Origin: Membranipora membranacea
Lineage: Eukaryota > Bryozoa > Gymnolaemata > Cheilostomatida > Membraniporidae
NCBI GenBank assembly: GCA_914767715.1
Contig: OU612066.1
Span: 24,526,283 to 24,590,282, forward strand
Direction of reading: 5' to 3'
Length of the DNA: 64,000 bases
The notes under the pieces are model-generated. The model worked only from the letters and a program-made list of their open reading frames with translations. It searched no databases and was not told the DNA's origin. Below are positions 39,101 through 43,045 of this stretch, piece by piece; the first letter of the stretch is position 1; every line of letters starts with the position of its first letter. A program made the translations under genes and the position numbers.

Positions 39101-40950
39101 CTTGTGCTTTTTCAAACCCCATTTAAAAGCTGGTTGGGATAGTGCAATCTTTTCAAACAAAACATTGATGCCTCATTGTCAATTATCATAAAAATACTGA
39201 AATCTAAAAGAGATGTGGTAACGATTTCTTTAGATAGCTCAATATTGTGCAATATAGATAGAGGACTGATGGTATTATCTAGACGCTTGGTTCTAGTAAG
39301 TTCAAGTACATACCTTGGTGGCAGCATCAACCCTGGCTCCTCTAGTAATCAACTCTCCCACCAGTTTCTCAAAACCTTCCTTGGCAGCGAGATGTAAAGC
39401 GTTCAATCCATTCTATAACACAGAAAGGTAGTGGTATCAGTACAAGGACTATTAAAGGATATGATGTAACAGTGATTGTTGGTAAAGTATGTCTGCTATG
39501 ATGTTAGGAGTTGTCATTTCCAATATATTAGGTTTGACTGAAAAATCTAACTATCAACTTTCAACTATATGAATTTTAATCCCATTCACTCAGCTTTATC
39601 AACACTTGATTATTTACATGGATAAGAGAAAATGTAGTAAGAAGGTCCTAGACTCGTATTCCCTAGTCTCCGATCTCCTAGCTACGATACCAGACCTTTT
39701 GGTGATATAGAGGGCAAATATTTTGAACCATATTAGTAGTTCATCAACATTTCAATAATAAAACTGTAACATTTACCATTCCATGGCTGATGGATTTGGG
39801 TTCACAACTGACGACTACTTACAGCATTTGAACAGTTGATATCGACTCCTTGTTTATTTATTCCATCTAACACTTTATCGATGTTTCCGGCTCTGGCAGC
39901 TCGGAGAAAGCCTATATTTGTATCGCTCTAAAAATAAAAATTAATTTTTTATTACAGCAAAGATCGCACAGTTAATCATTAAAGACAAGGTATGGGAGTA
40001 TTCGTCGGGTCAAAAGTTGAATGCACAATTAAAGCTAATAGCCAGCCAATCAACCTAAAATACTCAGAACTGGATCAGACAGGCTTAGTGCAAGCGAACC
40101 GAGGTCCGATCGGTAAGACAAGCTAAACTGTTGAATGATGTACGGTCCCATAAGCTTGTGGGACCCCACTCAAGGTAAATATAATGCTGAAGCAATATAC
40201 CAAAAAGTCAGATTATGGTGTAGGAGTAGGACTCCAGAGGGTCTGTGGATATGACATGAAAGAAAGGTGTAAGAATGAGAAAAAGAAGCTAAGGTGCTGA
40301 TATAGTCCCATGAGAGCTTTATGAGCGTGAACAGAAGAAAAAAGAATTGCCTTGACCTAAATAAACAAACCTTCCCATCAAGGCGAACTACAATGCAGGC
40401 TTTGGACATCTCCATAGCCTAAACAGCAGTAGATAATAACCCATAGAAATCAGCAAGAACTCATTACAGCGACAACGAGATCACTTTCACCACGAGACCA
40501 AACCAAGAATAACTTCATGAAATGAAGTCCACAAAGATCCTAACCATTAGTTAATTCTATTGATCAGAGGCACAAATTGTCAGTTGTTGCAAGGCTCTAA
40601 TGGAATTATGGGACTTTTGAAGCTATGCAATAATGAAGAAAATCAATTCTCAGCCTGTAATGCAATGCCTGTGGATAGGACACTGATATCGTTGAGCTTT
40701 TATCTTTGGCACGTATAAAATGCTGCCGCGGCAGCAAAGATATATTTATTGACTACAAGAAGGCAGCAGACAGCATGGCTTGATAAGTGGTACTTGAATG
40801 TTTGTCCATGCAAACGTCTTTATTATAAATGGTGTCAGAACTTATAACTTTCCTGCATGAAGTACAGAATCAATAAACTGTAAATTAGGTCATTTACACC
40901 TCAAATGTAGACACACAAAAAGTTATGATTACCTGTTTGTTCTTAGACAT
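9..40950 (-). CDS. ANK: Giant ankyrin, whole gene model (3' end outside window)
   Basis: Ankyrins link integral membrane proteins to the spectrin cytoskeleton. About 40 exons join with consistent phases into 3,322 codons from the ATG at 40,950. Residues 23-812 hold 24 ankyrin repeats. Residues 813-1064 are an acidic, Ser-rich linker. Residues 1065-2213 are one giant disordered exon. Residues 2214-2303 are a linker. Residues 2304-3283 are a Pro/Gly/Asp repeat array, and 3284-3322 a spacer that runs off the left edge. Canonical ankyrins have only about 100 residues between the repeats and ZU5; here at least 2,500 residues follow with no ZU5, UPA or death domain seen. Those domains may lie further left, or be joined by alternative splicing. 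Introns contain only repeats and transposon debris. Ankyrin identity is certain; the transcript structure is inferred from splice signals and phase. Confidence 0.93.
983..1137 (-). CDS. ANK: Ankyrin tail repeat exon (residues 3232-3283)
   Basis: The acceptor CCACATCTACAG follows a pyrimidine run at 1138 and above; the donor is GTATGT at 977-982. Phase is 1 in and 0 out. It carries one and a half units of the array, including [13 protein letters not shown]. The frame stays open upstream of the acceptor to an ATG at 1,453 (separate entry). Confidence 0.85.
983..1453 (-). CDS. Alternative first exon of a short ankyrin-tail isoform
   Basis: The frame of the 983-1137 exon continues 105 codons upstream through the acceptor to the ATG at 1,453. 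The extra residues start [13 protein letters not shown]. They then run acidic (VEPEPTPKP) and end in a basic Lys/Ser/Ala stretch ([16 protein letters not shown]). Composition is coding-like and there is no stop. This suggests an internal promoter giving a protein with only the last repeat units and the downstream part, without ankyrin repeats. Retained intron sequence in the same frame is the alternative. Confidence 0.55.
2640..2711. repeat. Degenerate ACTAAT/ACTAAA microsatellite
   Basis: About 70 bases of imperfect 6-base units (actaat, actaaa, accaat). They abut the donor of the exon starting at 2,712. Confidence 0.7.
2712..2906 (-). CDS. ANK: Ankyrin tail repeat exon (residues 3167-3231)
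   Basis: The acceptor is TTTCTGCAG and the donor GTTAGT, phase 1 in and 1 out. It holds about two array units with the motifs [32 protein letters not shown] and HPLQVTPG. Confidence 0.88.
3205..3375 (-). CDS. ANK: Ankyrin tail repeat exon (residues 3110-3166)
   Basis: The acceptor is ATTATTGTAG and the donor GTAAGA, phase 1-1. The unit is very clear: [20 protein letters not shown], then [13 protein letters not shown]. Confidence 0.9.
4100..4219 (-). CDS. ANK: Ankyrin tail repeat exon (residues 3070-3109)
   Basis: The acceptor is TTTTGCACAG and the donor GTAAGT, phase 1-1. It contains FPLKIPANQ and [20 protein letters not shown]. Confidence 0.88.
4847..4996 (-). CDS. ANK: Ankyrin tail repeat exon (residues 3020-3069)
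   Basis: The acceptor is TGCCATTGTAG and the donor GTAAGA, phase 1-1. It contains [29 protein letters not shown] and NVGPG. Confidence 0.88.
5235..5355. repeat. 16-bp minisatellite, 7.5 copies
   Basis: Tandem units of tgcaacaatcaaacat with few substitutions, in the intron between the exons at 4,847 and 5,442. Confidence 0.92.
5442..5601 (-). CDS. ANK: Ankyrin tail repeat exon (residues 2967-3019)
   Basis: The acceptor is CCTTTCTGCAG and the donor GTATGT, phase 0 in and 1 out. It contains [36 protein letters not shown] and an acidic EVLVDVD linker. Confidence 0.9.
5930..6069 (-). CDS. ANK: Ankyrin tail repeat exon (residues 2920-2966)
   Basis: The acceptor is TTTTGTTGTTGTAG and the donor GTACGT, phase 1 in and 0 out. 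It contains [34 protein letters not shown] and NDTIILQ. Confidence 0.88.
7046..7192 (-). CDS. ANK: Ankyrin tail repeat exon with GC donor (residues 2871-2919)
   Basis: The acceptor is CTTGTAG, phase 1-1. The only downstream GT (AA|GTAACT) would throw the next exon out of frame into a stop. Ending at AAAG|GCAAGC, a GC donor, keeps phase 1 and yields the consensus [15 protein letters not shown] across the junction. Other motifs are [17 protein letters not shown] and [12 protein letters not shown]. Confidence 0.85.
8461..8579 (-). CDS. ANK: Ankyrin tail repeat exon (residues 2831-2870)
   Basis: The acceptor is ATCTCCCACAG and the donor GTATGT, phase 2 in and 1 out. It contains [33 protein letters not shown]. 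Confidence 0.88.
9217..9406 (-). CDS. ANK: Ankyrin tail repeat exon (residues 2768-2830)
   Basis: The acceptor is TATTTTATTCAG and the donor GTGAGT, phase 1 in and 2 out. It contains [34 protein letters not shown] and [14 protein letters not shown]. Confidence 0.9.
10031..10216 (-). CDS. ANK: Ankyrin tail repeat exon (residues 2706-2767)
   Basis: The acceptor is TCTCTCTATTTAG and the donor GTATGT, phase 1-1. It contains [36 protein letters not shown] and [11 protein letters not shown]. The two GPDGK/TPDGK steps make this one of the densest repeat exons. Confidence 0.9.
11440..11544 (-). CDS. ANK: Ankyrin tail repeat exon (residues 2671-2705)
   Basis: The acceptor is TGTGTTTCCAG and the donor GTTTGT, phase 1-1, 105 bases. 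It holds a single unit: [20 protein letters not shown], ending [10 protein letters not shown]. Confidence 0.83.
12434..12578 (-). CDS. ANK: Ankyrin tail repeat exon (residues 2623-2670)
   Basis: The acceptor is TTGTTTTGCAG and the donor GTAAGT, phase 0 in and 1 out. It contains [27 protein letters not shown] and [13 protein letters not shown]. Confidence 0.9.
12766..12938 (-). CDS. ANK: Ankyrin tail repeat exon (residues 2565-2622)
   Basis: The acceptor is CTCTGTTTCAG and the donor GTAGGC, phase 1 in and 0 out. It contains [32 protein letters not shown] and [11 protein letters not shown]. Confidence 0.9.
13619..13762 (-). CDS. ANK: Ankyrin tail repeat exon (residues 2517-2564)
   Basis: The acceptor is TTCATTCCACAG and the donor GTATGT, phase 1-1. 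It contains [27 protein letters not shown] and [11 protein letters not shown]. Confidence 0.88.
14019..14178 (-). CDS. ANK: Ankyrin tail repeat exon (residues 2464-2516)
   Basis: The acceptor is ATCTTACTTCCCAG and the donor GTAAGG, phase 0 in and 1 out. It contains [32 protein letters not shown] and AGSVLITPG. Confidence 0.9.
14815..14958 (-). CDS. ANK: Ankyrin tail repeat exon (residues 2416-2463)
   Basis: The acceptor is TTTCTCTCACAG and the donor GTAGGA, phase 0-0. It contains [20 protein letters not shown] and [15 protein letters not shown]. Confidence 0.9.
15362..15426. repeat. AT-rich 12-bp tandem repeat
   Basis: Units of agtattatatat/agtattatatgt, just downstream of the donor of the exon at 15,439. 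Confidence 0.85.
15439..15584 (-). CDS. ANK: Ankyrin tail repeat exon (residues 2367-2415)
   Basis: The acceptor is TTTTATAG and the donor GTATGA, phase 1 in and 0 out. It contains [33 protein letters not shown] and [13 protein letters not shown]. This is the first exon with fully typical array units. Confidence 0.9.
15645..15780. mobile_element. 136-bp hAT-type MITE
   Basis: Terminal inverted repeats CAGGGGGGTAT and ATACCCCCCTG are flanked by a perfect 8-bp direct repeat, ataggcaa, at 15,637-15,644 and 15,781-15,788. The length and 8-bp duplication are typical of non-autonomous hAT elements. It lies 61 bases upstream (in the sense of transcription) of the exon at 15,439-15,584. Confidence 0.88.
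16344..16533 (-). CDS. ANK: Ankyrin tail linker/repeat exon (residues 2304-2366)
   Basis: The acceptor is CTGTTTGGCAG and the donor GTAAGT, phase 0 in and 1 out. It is acidic and Ala-rich ([19 protein letters not shown]) with GYILTPSG at the end leading into the repeat array. The frame is open upstream of the acceptor for 13 more codons to an ATG at 16,572 ([13 protein letters not shown]), a possible further internal start. Confidence 0.85.
16928..17014 (-). CDS. Candidate alternative first exon of a tail-only isoform
   Basis: The ATG at 17,014 opens 29 codons, [20 protein letters not shown] then HFGAALKPY, ending at the donor GTGAGTG in phase 0. That matches the phase 0 acceptor of the exon at 16,344-16,533. 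There is no in-frame reading from upstream (a TAA follows if read from the nearest AG), so it works only as a first coding exon. The segment is strongly basic. It would give an ankyrin-tail protein lacking ankyrin repeats and the giant exon. Confidence 0.6.
17403..17427. repeat. Short CATAGAC palindrome
   Basis: catagactt, a 7-base A/T spacer, then aagtctatg: 9-base arms. Related copies occur at 32,519 and 52,143. Confidence 0.6.
18056..18220 (-). CDS. ANK: Ankyrin linker exon (residues 2249-2303)
   Basis: The acceptor is GATGTGATAG and the donor GTCAGT, phase 0-0, 55 codons. It contains [20 protein letters not shown] then an acidic [10 protein letters not shown] end. It is likely disordered. 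Confidence 0.85.
18764..18868 (-). CDS. ANK: Ankyrin linker exon (residues 2214-2248)
   Basis: The acceptor is CATTGTGTAG and the donor GTAGGT, phase 0-0, 35 codons. It contains [19 protein letters not shown], which already resembles the tail repeat (GPDG, NGQP), an early isolated unit. Confidence 0.86.
19766..23212 (-). CDS. ANK: Giant disordered ankyrin exon (residues 1065-2213)
   Basis: 3,447 bases, 1,149 codons, phase 0-0; acceptor CCCTGTAG at 23,213 and donor GTGGGC at 19,765. There is no Cys-rich or globular pattern; Pro, Gln, Asp, Glu, Arg, Lys and Ser dominate. The N-terminal part has six near-identical 33-residue units (core [19 protein letters not shown]) and scattered SPYQNIPG motifs. 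The middle has seven close units of about 30 residues alternating a basic block ([11 protein letters not shown]) with an acidic one ([12 protein letters not shown]). The C-terminal third has diverged copies. Known giant ankyrins (Drosophila Ank2-XL, UNC-44 AO13, vertebrate 440-480 kDa forms) also use giant exons, but after ZU5-UPA. A cytoskeletal spacer or microtubule-related role is inference from charge pattern alone. Confidence 0.92.
20985..21610 (-). repeat. ANK: Tandem repeat encoding [11 protein letters not shown] units
   Basis: Seven close copies of an 84-99-base unit within the giant exon, each with a basic block and a Ser/Asp/Glu block ([10 protein letters not shown]). More diverged copies flank it on both sides. 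Confidence 0.9.
22180..22765 (-). repeat. ANK: 99-bp tandem repeat encoding [13 protein letters not shown] units
   Basis: Six copies of a 33-codon unit: [28 protein letters not shown]. The nucleotide identity between copies is high enough to suggest recent expansion or homogenisation. Confidence 0.92.
23824..24060 (-). CDS. ANK: Ankyrin linker exon with duplicated NKRWS motif (residues 986-1064)
   Basis: The acceptor is CTCTCAACAG and the donor GTACTG, phase 0-0. It is Ser-rich. The motif SPS.(T/D)SF..NKRWS.A.IT occurs twice, about 25 residues apart. It ends [10 protein letters not shown]. Confidence 0.87.
24530..24625 (-). CDS. ANK: Ankyrin linker exon (residues 954-985)
   Basis: The acceptor is GTCTATATTAG and the donor GTAGGT, phase 0-0, 32 codons: [18 protein letters not shown], then Arg/Ser-rich [12 protein letters not shown]. 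Confidence 0.85.
25070..25156 (-). CDS. ANK: Ankyrin linker exon (residues 925-953)
   Basis: The acceptor is TTATAATTTAG and the donor GTATGA, phase 0-0, 29 codons, acidic ([11 protein letters not shown]). Confidence 0.82.
25632..25766. repeat. Fold-back (inverted repeat) element
   Basis: Arms of roughly 55-60 bases with several mismatches meet at a short loop near 25,695-25,715. The left arm contains ttttgcaagcgttagtgttg; the reverse complement of the right arm is ttttgccagcgttggagttg. It is MITE-like; no clear target duplication was seen. Confidence 0.7.
25846..25940 (-). CDS. ANK: Ankyrin linker exon (residues 893-924)
   Basis: The acceptor is GTATATTTTAG and the donor GTAAGT, phase 1 in and 0 out. 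It contains [20 protein letters not shown]. Confidence 0.75.
26603..26710 (-). CDS. ANK: Ankyrin linker cassette exon (residues 857-892)
   Basis: The acceptor is TTGATCTAG and the donor GTAAGT, phase 1-1, so it can be skipped without changing frame. It contains [14 protein letters not shown] and [13 protein letters not shown]. The acceptor pyrimidine tract is weak. Confidence 0.68.
26919..26942 (-). CDS. ANK: 24-nt ankyrin micro-exon (residues 849-856)
   Basis: The acceptor is CTCATGTCAG and the donor GTAAAG, phase 1-1. It encodes DGAEMSIL, resembling the SDGEYIS-type acidic linker after vertebrate ankyrin repeats. Inferred from signals and phase only. Confidence 0.6.
27527..27707 (-). CDS. 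ANK: Ankyrin exon: last repeat (24) and acidic linker (residues 789-848)
   Basis: The acceptor is TTTGTAG and the donor GTAGGT, phase 0 in and 1 out. [20 protein letters not shown] is the canonical last ankyrin repeat (vertebrate NGNTALGIARRLGYISVVDT). An acidic linker ending [12 protein letters not shown] follows. Confidence 0.95.
27825..27838. repeat. Poly-G tract
   Basis: A run of about 13 G in the intron upstream of the last-repeat exon. Confidence 0.8.
28099..28197 (-). CDS. ANK: Ankyrin repeat 23 exon (residues 756-788)
   Basis: 99 bases, phase 0-0, one 33-residue repeat ([20 protein letters not shown]). Orthologous to the vertebrate [17 protein letters not shown] repeat. Confidence 0.96.
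28697..28894 (-). CDS. ANK: Ankyrin repeats 21-22 exon (residues 690-755)
   Basis: 198 bases, phase 0-0, two repeats: [20 protein letters not shown] and [20 protein letters not shown]. Confidence 0.96.
30420..30617 (-). CDS. ANK: Ankyrin repeats 19-20 exon (residues 624-689)
   Basis: 198 bases, phase 0-0. [17 protein letters not shown] is identical to vertebrate ankyrins in that stretch; [20 protein letters not shown] follows. Confidence 0.97.
30915..31115 (-). CDS. ANK: Ankyrin repeats 17-18 exon (residues 557-623)
   Basis: 201 bases, phase 0-0: [20 protein letters not shown] and [20 protein letters not shown]. The second repeat is one residue longer than standard (EEFRASPH). Confidence 0.96.
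31467..31664 (-). CDS. ANK: Ankyrin repeats 15-16 exon (residues 491-556)
   Basis: 198 bases, phase 0-0: [20 protein letters not shown] and [20 protein letters not shown]. Confidence 0.96.
32055..32215 (-). CDS. ANK: Ankyrin repeats 13 (end)-14 exon (residues 437-490)
   Basis: 161 bases, phase 1 in and 0 out. It completes repeat 13 ([16 protein letters not shown]) and adds [20 protein letters not shown]. The acceptor CTTTTCCCTTCAG is strong. Confidence 0.95.
32343..32376. repeat. Perfect 16-bp inverted repeat, 2-base loop
   Basis: tagcctgtcttgacaa, ct, ttgtcaagacaggcta. Confidence 0.9.
32519..32546. repeat. Short CATAGAC palindrome
   Basis: catagac, 14 A/T-rich bases, gtctatg; flanked by A/T. 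Relatives are at 17,403 and 52,143. Confidence 0.6.
32708..32843 (-). CDS. ANK: Ankyrin repeat 12-13 (start) exon (residues 392-436)
   Basis: 136 bases, phase 0 in and 1 out: [20 protein letters not shown], near-identical to vertebrate ankyrins, then [13 protein letters not shown]. The phase-1 intron position inside repeat 13 is a break in the otherwise repeat-aligned introns. Confidence 0.96.
33552..33749 (-). CDS. ANK: Ankyrin repeats 10-11 exon (residues 326-391)
   Basis: 198 bases, phase 0-0: [20 protein letters not shown] and [20 protein letters not shown], matching the vertebrate order. Confidence 0.97.
34720..34917 (-). CDS. ANK: Ankyrin repeats 8-9 exon (residues 260-325)
   Basis: 198 bases, phase 0-0: [20 protein letters not shown] and [20 protein letters not shown]. 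Confidence 0.96.
35242..35340 (-). CDS. ANK: Ankyrin repeat 7 exon (residues 227-259)
   Basis: 99 bases, phase 0-0: [20 protein letters not shown], the vertebrate [15 protein letters not shown] repeat. Confidence 0.97.
35866..35892 (-). CDS. ANK: 27-nt ankyrin micro-exon (residues 218-226)
   Basis: The acceptor is TTCTAACAG and the donor GTAAAA, phase 0-0. It encodes VALVNDTTK, at the position of the vertebrate inter-repeat insert (MMVNRTTE). Confidence 0.88.
36371..36553 (-). CDS. ANK: Ankyrin repeats 5-6 exon (residues 157-217)
   Basis: 183 bases, phase 0-0: [20 protein letters not shown] and [20 protein letters not shown]. The shortened repeat 5/6 junction ([13 protein letters not shown]) is a hallmark of canonical ankyrins. 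Confidence 0.96.
38460..38698. repeat. Diverged tandem duplication covering a splice donor
   Basis: Two copies about 118-132 bases apart. Both contain cagtagcgcga, a cgtccccaa block and atttacctctgtggtta, the last being the donor and final codons of the exon at 38,699-38,896. Both also lie close to gatca. Confidence 0.7.
38699..38896 (-). CDS. ANK: Ankyrin repeats 3-4 exon (residues 91-156)
   Basis: 198 bases, phase 0-0: [20 protein letters not shown] and [20 protein letters not shown] (vertebrate [18 protein letters not shown]). Confidence 0.97.
39314..39412 (-). CDS. ANK: Ankyrin repeat 2 exon (residues 58-90)
   Basis: 99 bases, phase 0-0: [20 protein letters not shown], the near-invariant second repeat of ankyrins. 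Confidence 0.97.
39823..39927 (-). CDS. ANK: Ankyrin repeat 1 exon (residues 23-57)
   Basis: 105 bases, phase 0-0: [20 protein letters not shown], the signature ankyrin N-terminus ([20 protein letters not shown]). All first exons must splice to this or to the exon at 40,371. Confidence 0.97.
40371..40418 (-). CDS. ANK: Ankyrin N-terminal exon (residues 7-22)
   Basis: 48 bases, phase 0-0, encoding [16 protein letters not shown]. It is absent from vertebrate ankyrins and is possibly a skippable cassette, since phase 0 is kept without it. Confidence 0.7.
40933..40950 (-). CDS. ANK: Ankyrin alternative first exon (MSKNKQ)
   Basis: ATG at 40,950, six codons, donor GTAATC in phase 0. It is the closest start to the repeats. 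Confidence 0.65.
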
Positions 40951-42352
40951 TCTCAGAGAAGCCGAATATAAGACACTATGGCTGCTATTACAGCTTCACT
41001 AAATCCTTCACAATCTCTTCCAACTTAACTTTTAACGTCTGGTGGCGGTTCAAATCGCTTCTAGATGTTCCCCAGCACGAAATTATCCAGATACGTTCAC
41101 TGTTGCCCTTTTACACCTTGATTCTACACGGCTAGCTCGCTGAATACGATCAAAGTTTTCGCGGCGAGCAGACTATGTTTTTGCGATGCTTTTAGATTTC
41201 AGGCGCGTGCTAGGAGGTATCAATTTGCAATTATGTCTGTGTTGTACCTAGATTATTGCTGCCATTAAACTCTTGTTTCAGCTCATTAGTGATTGGCAGC
41301 AACATAACGGCAGCGCGCAAACAGGGGCGCTACCATAAATTCCTAAAGCGTTTATGATTGTGAAACTGATTGCAACAAAGACGTTTGATTGATACCGAAA
41401 TATCAGTTAGAAGTAGTTTTGTATCATTTTCCAGGTAGAGTAAGAACCCTGGTAAGCGTAATAATAGTTGTACCGAAAATATAAATATTTGGCTACAACA
41501 TATCAGCATGGAATCCGTGCTCGATGAGCACCAAACTCGACTGGTAACCTAATATTAGATAATCGAAACCATTGTGAAAACTGACAAGCCGTCGTAACTA
41601 TTTTCAACTGCTACTACATAACAGTTAATGTGTAATTATAGAGACTGCTCAGCGAATATAGACCCAGCCAACAAAAAAGATTATTTTTTAAAACTATTAT
41701 TTTTAATTAACTTACAATGTTTTCAAAGGATGGAATGCAAAATTTAATCATTCTTGTCTCCATAGAATCCTGATCAGCAAATGTAACAGCATGTCACCTT
41801 TGAGTATATTTACACAAAATGATGGCATTGCTATCATTTTTATAGGCAGCCGTTGGTAAAGCATCTCATTAATGAAATTCAGATTTATACATCGTTTTAT
41901 GCATGTCAACACTACTCATGAAGGCATCAGTCTGCATATAAATTAACTGTCAGACAACCGAGCTGGCATGAGTATTCTCATGGCAGAACCTTTTGTGACA
42001 TCAGTAAACATCACAGTGGATTTCACAAGATATGATGAGATATCCCATGACAGGATCAATATAATGAGATTTTTGATCCTAGATCAATCTGCCTCTGCTA
42101 CATAGAGCAGGGAGAATCTCCCTACATAGAGTTACTAAATAAAAACTCTACGGTCTGCTATTACATTGCAGCTGTATGCAGTCAACTATTGATAACTTAT
42201 CATAAACAATAGGAAGGTTTCTCTGCCACTATTTTAGCAACCATTAGAGCAAGCTAATAAAATCTCCCACAATGCAAATGCAACCTGGAATTCCCAGTTT
42301 AATCAGGTAAATGACTTGTGCTTTGTGGAGTGCAGAAATTAGCACAGAACAC

Positions 42353-42382
42353 AGACCTACTAATAATATTATTAGTAGGTCT
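42353..42382. repeat. Perfect 30-bp palindrome
   Basis: agacctactaataat followed directly by its exact reverse complement, with no loop. It may be the collapsed termini of a MITE. Confidence 0.9.
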
Positions 42383-42879
42383 ATGGCACAGAAGCAATGA
42401 TGCTGTTATTCTAACAGCTTCAGATAAATCAGAAACAAGGAAGATTTTGGTGATACTAGACCAATCTTGACCCCAAGCAATGACACGATGCCATGCGAAG
42501 TAAATAACAACGATATGAAATGGAAGATTGGAAGAGTGGACAACTACTAACTCAGAAAGGTATAATTCTTTCCAGACAACACAACGCAACTAAACAAACT
42601 TGAGCCTTACAGCATGAGTGGTATTTACAGACCAGACATAAGCAATAAATTCGGCCCTGATAATAATTAAAGACTAAACAATTATCAGATCATAACGTAG
42701 CCGATCTATTATCCCTGTATACTTTCTCCTCTAGGTATAAGTTAACAACTTGTAAGAGATAAAGACCATGTTTGTCTGTATCCATTTCGAGACTGATCAT
42801 TTACGTTGTGTCTACATCTACAGCGTGTAAAACTGGCAACCGGCAATAATCATGTGTCATGTCGGTAATCAGATGTTGA

Positions 42880-43045
42880 ACAGTTTTAATCAATTCGTGA
42901 ACCATAGAGTAGGAGATATATACACCCATGCATTGGTGCTGGGGGCTGGAGCAATCAACCTTGAAAGCTCCCCCAGTGGGAGTTGAACCCACGACCATTC
43001 CCCTGCCAGCGAATGGTTAACCTATTGCACCATCTCACCATCCAC
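42880..43045 (-). mobile_element. tRNA-derived SINE
   Basis: On the minus strand the head has a Pol III A box (TGGTGCAATAGG, 43,021-43,032), an anticodon-like arm (ACCATTC ... GAATGGT), a B box (GGGTTCAACTCCC, 42,978-42,990) and a T-arm GTGGG/CCCAC. A-to-B spacing is as in a tRNA, but the acceptor stem does not pair, so it is not a functional tRNA. The left end of the element is uncertain. Confidence 0.8.
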
